Source: Neorhizobium petrolearium
Lineage (GTDB): Bacteria; Pseudomonadota; Alphaproteobacteria; Rhizobiales; Rhizobiaceae
Direction: 5' to 3'
Assembly (NCBI RefSeq): GCF_017873175.1
Contig: NZ_JAGGJW010000004.1
Location: forward strand, 248,001 to 312,000
Length of the DNA stretch: 64,000 nucleotides
Shown here: positions 44,447-54,110 of the stretch, piece by piece
Position numbering within the stretch: the stretch's first letter is position 1
How the letters are laid out: each line of letters opens with the position of its first letter
The notes under the pieces: generated by a model
Seen by the model: only the letters and a program-made list of their open reading frames with translations
Databases searched by the model: none
Told to the model about the DNA's origin: nothing
Program-made: the position numbers and the translations under genes

Positions 44447-44617
44447 ATGTTCGTTCTTGCACGCCGCTTAACCATCGTGACGCTGATCATGACGATTTTC
44501 GCATTGTCCTTTGCCGCGCTCGTCGCGGAGCCGGGGCGCAGGGACCTGCGCGTGCATCTGGGCACGTCGGCTCAGTGCTTTCACTCCGCAACGCCGAACT
44601 GCGTCAAGGCGCTCTGA
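44447..44617 (+). CDS. Small exported or single-helix membrane protein
   Basis: 56 residues. A basic start (MFVLARR) and hydrophobic helix (LTIVTLIMTIFALSFAALVA) precede a short tail with two cysteines (QCFHS and NCVKAL). GATCGGGAG is 6 nt before the ATG, good support for translation. No family recognised. It lies between the small secreted cluster and amn and may be a fourth small envelope protein, although it lacks the GDYY motif. Confidence 0.55.
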   Translation: MFVLARRLTIVTLIMTIFALSFAALVAEPGRRDLRVHLGTSAQCFHSATPNCVKAL

Positions 44618-44705
44618 CGGTAAACCGCGAAGAAGATGATGCGATCAACCATCGGCGAGCGCGTGACGTCGTTTGATTGTCAACGAGTTCCCACTATAAT
44701 GGCGC

Positions 44706-46208
44706 ATGAACACACGAATCTTTTCCATCTCCCCCCTTTCCTTCATCAGCCCGAGCCCGGCCGAACCGCGCGTTTTCGACAATGCCGTGGCGGCGGTCGA
44801 CGCGCTCACCGAGCTATATGAGCGCAATACGCGCTTCCTGATCGATGCATTCGGTGCGCTCGCCAGGGGCGCGCCGGTGACCGGACGCTACCGCGCCTTC
44901 TATCCCCAGGTCAGAATCGAGACGACCTCCTTCGGGCACGCGGACTCCCGCCTCTCTTATGGGCATGTGGCCGCGCCCGGGATCTACACGACCACCATCA
45001 CGCGTCCGAAGCTCTTCCGGCATTATCTCAAGGAACAGCTGGACCTCCTGATGCGCAACCACAGCGTTCCGGTCATCGTTTCGGAATCGGCGACGCCGAT
45101 CCCGCTGCATTTCGCCTTCGGCGAAAACGCCCATGTGGAGGCATCGGCAACGAGCTCGCTCGCCGACATCTCGCTGCGCGACATCTTCGACACGCCGGAC
45201 CTCACCAACACCGACGACCTGATCGCCAATGGCGAATACGAGGCTCTGCCGGGAGAGCCGGCGCCGCTCGCACCCTTTACAGCGCAGCGCATCGACTATT
45301 CACTCGCACGGCTGAGCCACTATACGGCAACCAACGCCGACCATTTCCAGAACTTCGTTCTCTTCACGAACTATCAGTTCTACATCGACGAGTTCGCTGC
45401 CTGGGCGCGCAAGCTGATGGCGGACGGGGGTGAAGGCTACACGGCTTTCGTGGAACCGGGCAACATCATCACGCCCGCCGGCAGCAACAAGCCGGAAACG
45501 GACGTGGTCGTACGTCTGCCGCAGATGCCCGCCTATCACCTGAAGAAGAAAGGGCATGCCGGGATCACGCTTGTCAATATCGGTGTCGGCCCCTCGAACG
45601 CCAAGACGATCACCGACCATATCGCCGTGCTTCGACCTCATGCCTGGCTGATGGTCGGCCATTGCGCCGGCTTGCGCAACAGCCAGCGGCTCGGCGACTA
45701 CGTGCTTGCACATGCATATGTACGCGAAGACCACGTGCTCGACGACGACCTGCCGGTCTGGGTGCCGATCCCGGCGCTGGCCGAAGTGCAGCAGGCGCTG
45801 GAAAGCGCGGTGGAGGAAGTGACCGGCTACAAGGGTTTCGAGCTGAAGCGCATCATGCGGACCGGAACGGTTGCAACGATCGACAACCGCAACTGGGAGC
45901 TGCGTGACCAGCGTGGCCCTGTGAAGCGGCTTTCACAATCGCGTGCCATCGCGCTCGACATGGAATCGGCAACGATCGCCGCGAACGGTTTCCGCTTCCG
46001 CGTGCCCTATGGGACGCTGCTGTGCGTCTCCGACCGGCCACTGCATGGCGAACTGAAACTGCCCGGCATGGCGACGGCCTTCTACCGGACCCAGGTCAGC
46101 CAGCATCTGCAGATCGGCATACGCGCGGTACAGAAGCTCGCCGCCATGCCGATCGAGAGGCTGCATTCACGCAAACTGAGAAGCTTCTACGAAACGGCGT
46201 TTCAATAA
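44706..46208 (+). CDS. amn: AMP nucleosidase
   Basis: 500 residues. Cleaves AMP to adenine and ribose 5-phosphate. The N-terminal Amn-specific domain (YERNTRFLIDAFGALARG, YPQVRIET) and the C-terminal phosphorylase-like domain (MVGHCAGLRNSQRLGDYVLAHAY, ALDMESATIAANGFRF) are both complete. Length is normal for the enzyme. Its 3' end overlaps the convergent UPF0104 gene by 7 nt. Confidence 0.95.
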   Translation: MNTRIFSISPLSFISPSPAEPRVFDNAVAAVDALTELYERNTRFLIDAFGALARGAPVTGRYRAFYPQVRIETTSFGHADSRLSYGHVAAPGIYTTTITRPKLFRHYLKEQLDLLMRNHSVPVIVSESATPIPLHFAFGENAHVEASATSSLADISLRDIFDTPDLTNTDDLIANGEYEALPGEPAPLAPFTAQRIDYSLARLSHYTATNADHFQNFVLFTNYQFYIDEFAAWARKLMADGGEGYTAFVEPGNIITPAGSNKPETDVVVRLPQMPAYHLKKKGHAGITLVNIGVGPSNAKTITDHIAVLRPHAWLMVGHCAGLRNSQRLGDYVLAHAYVREDHVLDDDLPVWVPIPALAEVQQALESAVEEVTGYKGFELKRIMRTGTVATIDNRNWELRDQRGPVKRLSQSRAIALDMESATIAANGFRFRVPYGTLLCVSDRPLHGELKLPGMATAFYRTQVSQHLQIGIRAVQKLAAMPIERLHSRKLRSFYETAFQ

Positions 46209-47170
46209 TCAGCCGAGCTTCGGGGTCGCGCCGCAAACAGCGACAGCGCCGTGCCGACGAGCGAGGACACGATCACCAGAAGGTGGGTATTGACCGCGGC
46301 CCGGCCGAGTTCTTCCAGAGCCTCCCTGCCGGCATCGGCGCCGAAGGCGAGCGCGCCGGCAGTGATGCCGGCCGGATAGGTGCCGACACCGGCCGGCGCA
46401 TGTACCGGCAGCACGGAGGAAAGCTCGCCGCCGAGCGCACCGCCGAAGCCGGCGGCGATGGGCAAATCACCCAGAAGGCCCAGCACCCAGGCCAGCACAG
46501 CGATCTTCGTAAACCAGTTGATCAGCGTCGCGCCCCAGGCACGGGCAAAAGCCCAAGTATCGAATGGCAGGCCGGCTTCCACTTCTTCAACCAGTTTCTC
46601 TGCCCTGCTCGGCAGAAATTTCGCGGCCAATCGGAAAACCGGCTTGCGGATCGCGAAGGCCACGGCCGGCAGGATCAGAAACAAGAGCCAGAGCCCCCAG
46701 GCCCAAGCCTTGCCGGTCTCAAGCGCGAATCCGGTGCCCGCAGCAGCCAAGAGCGCATGCAGGTCAAAAAGGCGCATGACGAAGAGCGCCGAGGTGCCGC
46801 GCGCCAGCGGCAGGCCGAACTCCCGCCTCATCAACAACGGAAAGCTTGCCTCGCCGGTGCGGAACGGCAGCATGACATTCAGGAGGTTATGGACCTGCAC
46901 GAGCCTCAGAAGCGTGCCGAAATGCCCGCCGGTCTCCTTCGGGAAGTAGTCGTAGATACGCCAGGTGCGCAGCACATAGGTGCATAAAAGCAAGGCCAGA
47001 GCGATGAGGGCGGAAGTCCAGCCGGCGCCGTTCCAGAGCGACACGACGCCCTGCCAGCCCCAGACCCACTGGATGAACGCGGCATAGACAACGATGATCG
47101 CAACGGTTCCAAGCGTCACGGCGTGGCGAATTATCCATGCTCGGCGACTGGCAACCGGATAATTCTTCAT
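46202..47170 (-). CDS. Lysylphosphatidylglycerol synthase TM-region/UPF0104 family membrane protein (second copy)
   Basis: 322 residues, about eight membrane helices. LLNVMLPFRTGEASFPLLMRRE and PVHAPAGVGTYPAG are the family's conserved loops (the PxGxGxYP form differs from the PGGLGVLE form of the paralogue at 27189). No catalytic synthase domain. The start at 47170 follows GGGGCACCC. Divergent from the GT2 gene with 87 nt between, so a shared promoter region and a related lipid-handling role in glycolipid assembly are likely but inferred. Confidence 0.87.
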   Translation of the reverse strand: MKNYPVASRRAWIIRHAVTLGTVAIIVVYAAFIQWVWGWQGVVSLWNGAGWTSALIALALLLCTYVLRTWRIYDYFPKETGGHFGTLLRLVQVHNLLNVMLPFRTGEASFPLLMRREFGLPLARGTSALFVMRLFDLHALLAAAGTGFALETGKAWAWGLWLLFLILPAVAFAIRKPVFRLAAKFLPSRAEKLVEEVEAGLPFDTWAFARAWGATLINWFTKIAVLAWVLGLLGDLPIAAGFGGALGGELSSVLPVHAPAGVGTYPAGITAGALAFGADAGREALEELGRAAVNTHLLVIVSSLVGTALSLFAARPRSSADY

Positions 47171-47257
47171 ATAGTAGGGTGCCCCATGTAAAAGTTCCGG
47201 GTTCCGGCAGCCTGACAGCATGCCGCGTCAAGCCCGAGGTTCTAGGAGAAACACAAG

Positions 47258-48277
47258 GTGCGTACAACAGCAGAGTCGGTCACAAGCCGCATCGAGGCGG
47301 CCGAACCGATCGAACTGTCCCTCGTCGTGCCGCTCTTCAACGAAGAGGAAAGCGTCGGACCGCTGATCGAGCGGATCGCAGCGGCAATGACCAGTTATCC
47401 CGCAAGCTGGGAGCTCATTCTCGTCGACGACGGCAGCACGGATGCGACGGTCGCCAATGCGAAAAGCGCGTTGAACCGCCCCGGCCTCGACCTGAAGATC
47501 GTGGCGCTGCAGCGCAATTTCGGTCAGACGGCAGCCATGCAGGCGGGCATCAACCAGGCGCAGGGCCGGCTGATCGCCACGCTCGACGGCGACCTGCAGA
47601 ACGATCCCAAGGACATTCCGGGGATGGTGGCCGAACTGGAGCGGCGCGAACTCGACCTGCTCGTCGGCTGGCGCAAGAACCGCCAAGACGGTCTTCTCCT
47701 GCGAAAAATCCCTTCCTGGATTGCAAACCGGCTGATCGGCCGCATCACCGGCGTACGCCTGCACGACTATGGCTGCAGCCTGAAGATCTATCGCGGCTCC
47801 GTCATCAAGCAGGTCAAGCTGATGGGCGAAATGCACCGGTTCATCCCCGCCTGGGTGGCTGGCGTCGTGCCGAGTTCGCGGATTGGCGAAATGCCGGTGA
47901 CCCACCATGCGCGCCAGCACGGCGTCTCGAAATATGGCATTTCCCGCACGTTTCGGGTGATCCTCGACCTGCTCTCGGTGATGTTCTTCATGCGCTTCAA
48001 GGCGCGGCCGGGACATTTCTTCGGCTCGGTCGGCCTCGGCCTAGGCGCGCTTTCGGCCATCATCCTCGCCTATCTGTTCATCGACAAGTTCATCATGGGC
48101 AATGATATCGGCACGCGACCGCTGTTCATGATCGGCGTGATGCTGTTCCTATCGGCGGTACAGATGATCACCACCGGCATCCTTGCCGAGATGATCGCCC
48201 GTACCTACTACCGCGAAGACACGGCGGTCAGCTACATCATCAGGGAAGTCTATGAGGGCGATCAAGCGCATCAGTGA
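47258..48277 (+). CDS. GT2 family polyprenyl-phosphate glycosyltransferase (DPM/ArnC/GtrB-like; RgtE candidate)
   Basis: 339 residues. The cytoplasmic GT-A domain shows LSLVVPLFNEEESV, LILVDDGSTDAT and TLDGDLQNDP (nucleotide-sugar and metal site), with ARQHGVSKYG later; two C-terminal membrane helices follow (about 240-310). It should load a sugar from a nucleotide donor onto undecaprenyl or dodecaprenyl phosphate. GTG start at 47258 with AGGAG upstream. The 3' end overlaps the first GT39 gene by 26 nt. In Rhizobium leguminosarum RgtE plays this role for galacturonic acid; identity here is inferred from context. Confidence 0.88.
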   Translation: MRTTAESVTSRIEAAEPIELSLVVPLFNEEESVGPLIERIAAAMTSYPASWELILVDDGSTDATVANAKSALNRPGLDLKIVALQRNFGQTAAMQAGINQAQGRLIATLDGDLQNDPKDIPGMVAELERRELDLLVGWRKNRQDGLLLRKIPSWIANRLIGRITGVRLHDYGCSLKIYRGSVIKQVKLMGEMHRFIPAWVAGVVPSSRIGEMPVTHHARQHGVSKYGISRTFRVILDLLSVMFFMRFKARPGHFFGSVGLGLGALSAIILAYLFIDKFIMGNDIGTRPLFMIGVMLFLSAVQMITTGILAEMIARTYYREDTAVSYIIREVYEGDQAHQ

Positions 48278-49796
48278 CGCGCTTGCCCGCCGTCCCGACC
48301 TTATCCTCTGGCTGATCGCGGCTTATTACGTGCTCGCGATCGGCTTTCGGGTGCTGCGTTCCGAGGCGCTTGAAAGCGACGAAGCGGAACAGCTCTACCA
48401 GTCACAATTCTTCCTGATGGGTTACGGACGACAGCCGCCCCTCTACAACTGGCTGCAATACGGCGTCATCCAGCTTATCGGTCCGTCCATCTTTGCGATC
48501 TCGCTGCTCAAGAACCTGCTCCTCTTCTTCTGCTGCATTCTCTACGGGTTCGCGGCCCGGCTGATGCTGAAAGACCGGCGGCTTCCGGCGATCGCGATGC
48601 TCGGGGTGATCGCCATGCCGGCGGTCAGCATCCTGGCTCAGCGGGACCTTACGCACGCCGTTGCAACGCTCTTCGCCGTAGCGCTGTTCTTTTACGCCTT
48701 CCTTCGCACCCTGACGCGCCCAAGCCTCGGCAACTATCTGCTGACCGGCCTGGCCGTCGGCATCGGGCTTATCGCCAAATACAATTTCGTCGTCGTGCCC
48801 ATCGCGGCGATCCTCGCCATCCTGCCCGAACCTGATTTGCGCAAGCGCGTCTTCGACTGGCGTTTCATTCCGGCGCTTGTCGTCGCCGCCGTCATGTGCC
48901 TGCCGCACGGACTCTGGGTGCTCGGCAATTTCGCCGAGGCGACGGCGGGTACGATCAAGGTCATGCGGGAGGACGCTACCGGGAATGCGATCAGCGATCG
49001 CCTCACCGGACTTGGAACGTTGCTCATTTCCCTGCTGGGCGGCACGCTGCCAATCCTGGCCTTTTTCCTCATCGCCTTCCGTCGCCCGCTGCTCTCGACA
49101 TGGCAGGCGACAAGCCCATGGACCCGCGTCACCGGCCGGACGATCCTCCTATCGCTGATCGCAGTGGGGCTGATCGGCCTCGGCCTCGGCGCGACGACGA
49201 TCAGCGAAAAATGGCTCTCGCCCTTCCTGCTCCTGCTGCCGCTTTATCTCTGCCTGAAACTCGATGCAGCCGGCGCGGACACGACCGATGCGATTTCGCG
49301 GATGTTTCTTCCCGTTGCGGCTCTGGCGCTGGGATTCATCGCCTATATCTCGCTCGGCAACGTGATCGGGCCACGCTTCGGCCAGTATACCAAAGAGAAC
49401 TTTCCGTCGGGTCCGTTCATCCGGGAGGTTCTGGCGGAACAGCCCGGCACGAGGCCTGCCTATGTGATCGCCGATGATCCCGCCCTTGCCGCCAGCGCGC
49501 GGCTGGAGCTGCCGGATGCGCGCGTATTGCTGCCGAGTTTCGAACAGACGCCGCCTCTGAACGAGGCCGAGAAAATTCTGCCGGGGCTTGTCATCTGGCG
49601 CGCGGTCCAAAGCAGTGGTGAAATTCCCGCCTATCTCAAGGCCTATATCGCCGGACAGGGAGGTGCGCCGGAAAATCTCTCACCTGCAACGCTGGCAGTC
49701 CCCTATCTGTTTTCCAGCAGCCGGGACAGCGCGCTTTTCGGCTATGCCTGGGTGGGCGGAGCATCGCTTGATTCAACTTCATTCCGGAGAAACTAA
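48252..49796 (+). CDS. GT39/ArnT-like membrane glycosyltransferase, copy 1 (Rgt-type candidate)
   Basis: 514 residues with about eleven to twelve membrane helices. The first periplasmic loop has ALESDEAEQLYQSQ, supplying the acidic residues expected at the active site, followed by GRQPPLYNWLQYGV and LTHAVATLF. Family enzymes move a sugar from a polyprenyl-phosphate donor to lipid A or core sugars at the outer face of the inner membrane. The start lies within the GT2 gene (26-nt overlap); copy 2 begins directly after the stop. Confidence 0.88.
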   Translation: MRAIKRISDALARRPDLILWLIAAYYVLAIGFRVLRSEALESDEAEQLYQSQFFLMGYGRQPPLYNWLQYGVIQLIGPSIFAISLLKNLLLFFCCILYGFAARLMLKDRRLPAIAMLGVIAMPAVSILAQRDLTHAVATLFAVALFFYAFLRTLTRPSLGNYLLTGLAVGIGLIAKYNFVVVPIAAILAILPEPDLRKRVFDWRFIPALVVAAVMCLPHGLWVLGNFAEATAGTIKVMREDATGNAISDRLTGLGTLLISLLGGTLPILAFFLIAFRRPLLSTWQATSPWTRVTGRTILLSLIAVGLIGLGLGATTISEKWLSPFLLLLPLYLCLKLDAAGADTTDAISRMFLPVAALALGFIAYISLGNVIGPRFGQYTKENFPSGPFIREVLAEQPGTRPAYVIADDPALAASARLELPDARVLLPSFEQTPPLNEAEKILPGLVIWRAVQSSGEIPAYLKAYIAGQGGAPENLSPATLAVPYLFSSSRDSALFGYAWVGGASLDSTSFRRN

Positions 49797-51320
49797 GTGG
49801 GACCAGACCATGCGGAGACGGTAAGAGACGATGCAGTTCCCGGCAGCCGCACCCTGCTGATCGTGCTGGCCGGCTATTTCCTGCTGAACTTCCTCGTCAG
49901 GATGGCGTTGCCGCATTCTCTGGAGTTGGACGAGGCCGAGCAGTCCTATTTTTCTCAATGGCTGCTGGGAGGCTACAGTTCCCAACCGCCCCTTTACAAC
50001 TGGCTGCAATATGCGGTCGTGCAGGTTTTCGGCCTTTCGCTGGTCACGCTGTCGCTGCTCAAGAACCTGCTGCTGTTTGCCTCCTACGGGTTCTATTGGC
50101 TGGCGGCGCGGCAGGTCCTGCGCGACGGCCGGCTGGCCGCCGTCGCGGCCCTCGGCTTGCTGACCATTCCCCAGGTGGCGTTCGAAGCCCAACGCGATCT
50201 CAGCCATACGGTCGCGACCATCTTTGCCGCCTCGCTGTTTCTCTACTGCTTCTTCCGGGCACTCAACCGGCCCTCTGTCGCCTCCTTCATCCTGCTCGGC
50301 ATCGCTACGGGCATCGGCGGGATCGCCAAGTACAATTTCATCGTATTGCCGATTGCCGCCTTCGCGGCGGTCCTCAGCGATCGGCAACTGCGTTTGCGCC
50401 TTCTCGACTGGCGGGTCCTGCTTGCCGGCGCCGTGGCATTGCTGATCGTCCTGCCGCATGCGGCGTGGCTCGTCGACCACTTCGAGGCAACGAGCGGCCA
50501 TACGATGCGCAAGCTTGTCGGCGACGACACCAATCCCGTCGTCGCGATCTTCGAGGGTTTCGGTTCGCTTGCACTTGCTTCGCTCGGTTTCGGCGCATTG
50601 ACGACGGTGATATTCGCGGCGGCCTATCGCGAGCGGCTGCGCGAGGTGATCCGGGCTCGAAACGACCGGACGCGGCTTGTCGGCCGGATCCTGCTTTTCT
50701 CTCTCGCGTTGATCGTCCTCCTCATCCTCTTCGCCGGTGTCGAAAGGGTGAAGGACCGCTGGCTCACGCCGATCCTGATCGTGCTGCCGCTTTATCTCGT
50801 GGTGAAGATCGATGCGGCGGCGATCGACCTGCAACCGGGACTGAAGCGGATATGGGGAGTGGCCTTGGTCATCATGGCCCTCATTCCATCAATCCTCTTC
50901 GGCCGGGCGGCCTTGGCTCCGGTCACCGGCATCTATCAATATTCCAATTATCCCTTTCAGGCGTTTTCCGACGAAATCCGGCCGCTTGCGGACGCCGCGC
51001 CAACCCTGATCGTTGCGTCCGACGGTCAGTTTGCCGGAAACATGCGGTTCAATTTCCCCTCCACGCCGGTCACGACGCTCTCCACCCCGACCGACATCCG
51101 CTCCCTGCCGATGCCACCTCACCGGCGCATCCTGTTCGTCTGGCGGAATTCCGACGGCAGCATGCCACCCGGCTTTCCCGCGGGCTTCGCGCAATATCTG
51201 CAGGAGCGTGGCCTCGCTGGCACGGTACCGCAAGCCAGGATCACCGCCCTTCCCTACAATAACGGGCGGCCGGACGACCGATACCGCTTCGCTTACGCAG
51301 TGGTCGATATTCCCGGATAA
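49797..51320 (+). CDS. GT39/ArnT-like membrane glycosyltransferase, copy 2 (Rgt-type candidate)
   Basis: 507 residues. It parallels copy 1 motif by motif: LELDEAEQSYFSQ, SSQPPLYNWLQYAVV, LLKNLLLFASYGFYWLAARQVL, RDLSHTVATIFAASLF and IAKYNFIVLP. The two clearly arose by duplication and may act on different acceptor positions. The GTG start (49797) follows the stop of copy 1 with no gap, with GGAG about 9 nt upstream inside that gene, so the three genes form a coupled operon. Confidence 0.87.
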   Translation: MGPDHAETVRDDAVPGSRTLLIVLAGYFLLNFLVRMALPHSLELDEAEQSYFSQWLLGGYSSQPPLYNWLQYAVVQVFGLSLVTLSLLKNLLLFASYGFYWLAARQVLRDGRLAAVAALGLLTIPQVAFEAQRDLSHTVATIFAASLFLYCFFRALNRPSVASFILLGIATGIGGIAKYNFIVLPIAAFAAVLSDRQLRLRLLDWRVLLAGAVALLIVLPHAAWLVDHFEATSGHTMRKLVGDDTNPVVAIFEGFGSLALASLGFGALTTVIFAAAYRERLREVIRARNDRTRLVGRILLFSLALIVLLILFAGVERVKDRWLTPILIVLPLYLVVKIDAAAIDLQPGLKRIWGVALVIMALIPSILFGRAALAPVTGIYQYSNYPFQAFSDEIRPLADAAPTLIVASDGQFAGNMRFNFPSTPVTTLSTPTDIRSLPMPPHRRILFVWRNSDGSMPPGFPAGFAQYLQERGLAGTVPQARITALPYNNGRPDDRYRFAYAVVDIPG

Positions 51321-51323
51321 GAC

Positions 51324-52691
51324 CTATTCCTTCACCGTTTCGCGCAGGTGATCGAGTGCGGCGCGGAGCTTTTCGATCACCTCGTCCACTTCCGAACGGC
51401 TGATGGTCAGCGCTGGTGAAGCCAGCATGCGGTCGCCGGTGGCGCGCATGATGAGGCCGTTCTCGACGCAATGATTGCGGACCATCGCGCCGATATCGTC
51501 GGGTTTCGCATACCGCCGTCTGGTCGCCTTGTCGGCCGCAAGCTGCAAACCGCCGATCAGCCCGACGCTTTCGGCCTGCCCGACGACGTCATGATCTTCG
51601 AGGCTCTTCCAGGCTTCGGCGAAATACGGGCCGATATCATCGCGCACGCGCTCCACCAGCCCCTCCTCCTCGATGATGCGGATGTTCTCCAGCGCGGCAG
51701 CCGCCGAAACCGGATGACCGGAATAGGTGAAGCCATGATAAAAATCGCCGAGTTCATTGACCATGACATCGGCAACCCGGTCGCTCACCAGCACGCCGCC
51801 GATCGGCAGATAACCGGAGGAAAGTCCCTTGGCGATCGGCGCGAGGTCCGGCTCGACGCCGTAATACTGATGACCGAACCAGGTGCCGAGCCGGCCGAAA
51901 CCGCAGATCACCTCGTCAACGACCAACAGAACATTTCGCGCCCTGCAGATGCGGGCGATCTCCGGCCAGTAGGTGTCGGGCGGAATGATGACGCCGCCTG
52001 CCCCCTGGATCGGCTCGGCGACAAAAGCCGCGACGCGGTCCTCGCCTAGCTCGTCGATCTTTTCTTCCAGCTCGCGGGCAACTTTCAGGCCGAATTCGGC
52101 GGGGGACAGGTCGCCGCCTTCCGCATACCAATAGGGCTGGCCGATGTGATGGATACCTTCGATCGGCAGGTTGCCTTGCTCGTGCATCAGCTTCATGCCG
52201 CCGAGCGAGGCGCCGGCCACAGTCGAGCCGTGATAGCCGTTCTTTCTCGCGATGACCTCAGTCTTCCCCGGCCTCCCCAACGCTTTCCAATAGACCCGTG
52301 CCATACGGAACCATGTATCGGTCGCTTCCGAGCCGGAATTGGTGAAGAAGACGCGCTTGAGGTTCTCGCCCGCATGCGAGGCGATCTTTTGGGCAAGAAG
52401 GGTCGCGGGCGGCGTCGTGGTGCCGAAGAAGGTGTTGTAATAGGGCAATTCCTGCATCTGCCGATAGGCGGCATCGGCAATCGACTTGCGGCCGTAGCCG
52501 ACATTGACGCACCAAAGTCCGGCGAAGGCATCGAGATATTTCTTGCCGTTCGAATCGTAGATATGGACGCCCTCGGCCCTCTCGATGATGCGCGCGCCTT
52601 TGGCGTTCAGCTCCTTCATGTCCGAAAACGGATGCAGATGATGGGCGGCGTCGATCGCGGCGAGATTGGAAAGGGCTGGCTTGTCATTCAT
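51324..52691 (-). CDS. Class III aminotransferase, putrescine/polyamine-pyruvate type (SpuC-like)
   Basis: 455 residues, PLP enzyme. FTNSGSEATDTWFRMARVYW, VAAFVAEPIQGAGGVIIPP, VVDEVICGFGRLG and the Schiff-base region PIAKGLSSGYLPIGG are present, all close to putrescine-pyruvate aminotransferase SpuC. It is divergent from a PuuA-like glutamine synthetase with 80 nt between, which supports a polyamine catabolism role; other amine donors cannot be excluded. Confidence 0.9.
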   Translation of the reverse strand: MNDKPALSNLAAIDAAHHLHPFSDMKELNAKGARIIERAEGVHIYDSNGKKYLDAFAGLWCVNVGYGRKSIADAAYRQMQELPYYNTFFGTTTPPATLLAQKIASHAGENLKRVFFTNSGSEATDTWFRMARVYWKALGRPGKTEVIARKNGYHGSTVAGASLGGMKLMHEQGNLPIEGIHHIGQPYWYAEGGDLSPAEFGLKVARELEEKIDELGEDRVAAFVAEPIQGAGGVIIPPDTYWPEIARICRARNVLLVVDEVICGFGRLGTWFGHQYYGVEPDLAPIAKGLSSGYLPIGGVLVSDRVADVMVNELGDFYHGFTYSGHPVSAAAALENIRIIEEEGLVERVRDDIGPYFAEAWKSLEDHDVVGQAESVGLIGGLQLAADKATRRRYAKPDDIGAMVRNHCVENGLIMRATGDRMLASPALTISRSEVDEVIEKLRAALDHLRETVKE

Positions 52692-52771
52692 GGGACTGTC
52701 ACGGCCTCCGATTGTGCCGCCAATTCTTATCGGCTACGAACAGGGCTCCGCAACCCTTCAAAAGACTGATC

Positions 52772-54106
52772 ATGCCCGCAGAGATCGTCCCGCCCCATAT
52801 CGAAATCCTGCTCGTCGGCATGAACGGCGACCTGCGCGGCAAACGCATCCCGCTCGCCGCCGAAAAGAAGGTGTGGGATGGCACCATCAGGCTTCCCTCC
52901 TCCACCCAATCGCTCGACATCTGGGGCGACGACAATGACGACATCACAGGACTGTCGCTGACGATCGGCGACCCGGACGGGGTCTGCCTCCCCGACAAGC
53001 GCAGCCTCGCGCCGATGCCCTGGGGGCCGGAAGGATCGGTTCAGGTGCTTTCCACCATGCACGAGATGGACGGGTCGCCCTCCTTCATGGACCCGCGCGC
53101 CATCCTCGCCTCGGTGCTGAAGCGCTATGCAGAACGCGGCCTCACGCCTGTCGTGGCGACCGAGCTCGAATTCTACGTGGTGCAGGACGACTGGCGCGAG
53201 ACGGGAAAACCCCGGCCACCGGAGAAGCTGATGTATCGCGGCGAGCCGAACGGCTTCCAGCTTTACGACATGAGCGCCGTCGATGCGCTCGACGATTACT
53301 TGCAGACAGTGCGCGCCTGGGCGAAGGCGCAGGACCTGCCGGCGGACGCAACGACCGCCGAATTCGGTCCCGGCCAGTTCGAGATCAACCTTCTGCACCG
53401 CGCCGACGCACTGGCGGCGGCCGACGACTGCATCTATCTGAAGCGTATCGCCGAACAGGTGGCGAGAAAGCATGGGCTCAAATCCACCTGCATGGCGAAG
53501 CCCTATGCGGACCAGGCGGGCTCCGGCCTGCATGTGCATGCGAGCATCATCGACCGCGACGGCAACAATATTCTGGATGCCAGGGGCGGCGATCCGGTGC
53601 GGCTGAGATCCGTCTGCGCAGGCATGCTGAACACCATGCGCGACGCGCAACTGATCTTCGCGCCGTTTGCCAATTCCTACCGCCGTTTCCAGCCGGACTC
53701 GTTCGCGCCAGTCGATATCGACTGGGGTTTCGGGCATCGGGGAACCGCGATCCGCATTCCCGACAAGGACGGCCCGGCCGCCCGCATCGAGCATCGCGTC
53801 GCAGGCGCCGACGCCAATCCCTACCTGCTTCTCACCGCCATCCTCGGCGGCATGCTCATCGGGCTCGATGAAACGCTCGATCCCGGTCCCGCAACCGAGC
53901 CGGGCAAGGAACCGCCGGCCGGCACGAAACGCCTGACGCATGATTTCCTGACGGCAGTCGAGGATTTTTCGGCCTCCCCTTTCATCAAGGACGTGTTCGG
54001 CGAGCGCTACCAGAAGCTCTACGGCGATACCAAGCGCAAGGAAGCGATCACCTACCTGCGCACCGTCAGCGACTTCGACTACCGGACCTATCTCCCGCGG
54101 ATTTGA
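52772..54106 (+). CDS. Glutamine synthetase family protein, gamma-glutamylputrescine synthetase-like
   Basis: 444 residues. Ligates glutamate to an amine with ATP; the catalytic domain shows ATTAEFGPGQFEINLLHRADAL (metal site), GSGLHVHASI and YRRFQPDSFAPVDIDWGFGHRGTAIRIP, then the AGADANPYL box. N-terminal beta-grasp region begins near ILLVGMNGDLRGK. The ATG at 52772 was chosen because upstream residues do not fit the family; the ribosome site is weak. Pairs with the divergent polyamine aminotransferase. Confidence 0.88.
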   Translation: MPAEIVPPHIEILLVGMNGDLRGKRIPLAAEKKVWDGTIRLPSSTQSLDIWGDDNDDITGLSLTIGDPDGVCLPDKRSLAPMPWGPEGSVQVLSTMHEMDGSPSFMDPRAILASVLKRYAERGLTPVVATELEFYVVQDDWRETGKPRPPEKLMYRGEPNGFQLYDMSAVDALDDYLQTVRAWAKAQDLPADATTAEFGPGQFEINLLHRADALAAADDCIYLKRIAEQVARKHGLKSTCMAKPYADQAGSGLHVHASIIDRDGNNILDARGGDPVRLRSVCAGMLNTMRDAQLIFAPFANSYRRFQPDSFAPVDIDWGFGHRGTAIRIPDKDGPAARIEHRVAGADANPYLLLTAILGGMLIGLDETLDPGPATEPGKEPPAGTKRLTHDFLTAVEDFSASPFIKDVFGERYQKLYGDTKRKEAITYLRTVSDFDYRTYLPRI

Positions 54107-54110
54107 ATCC

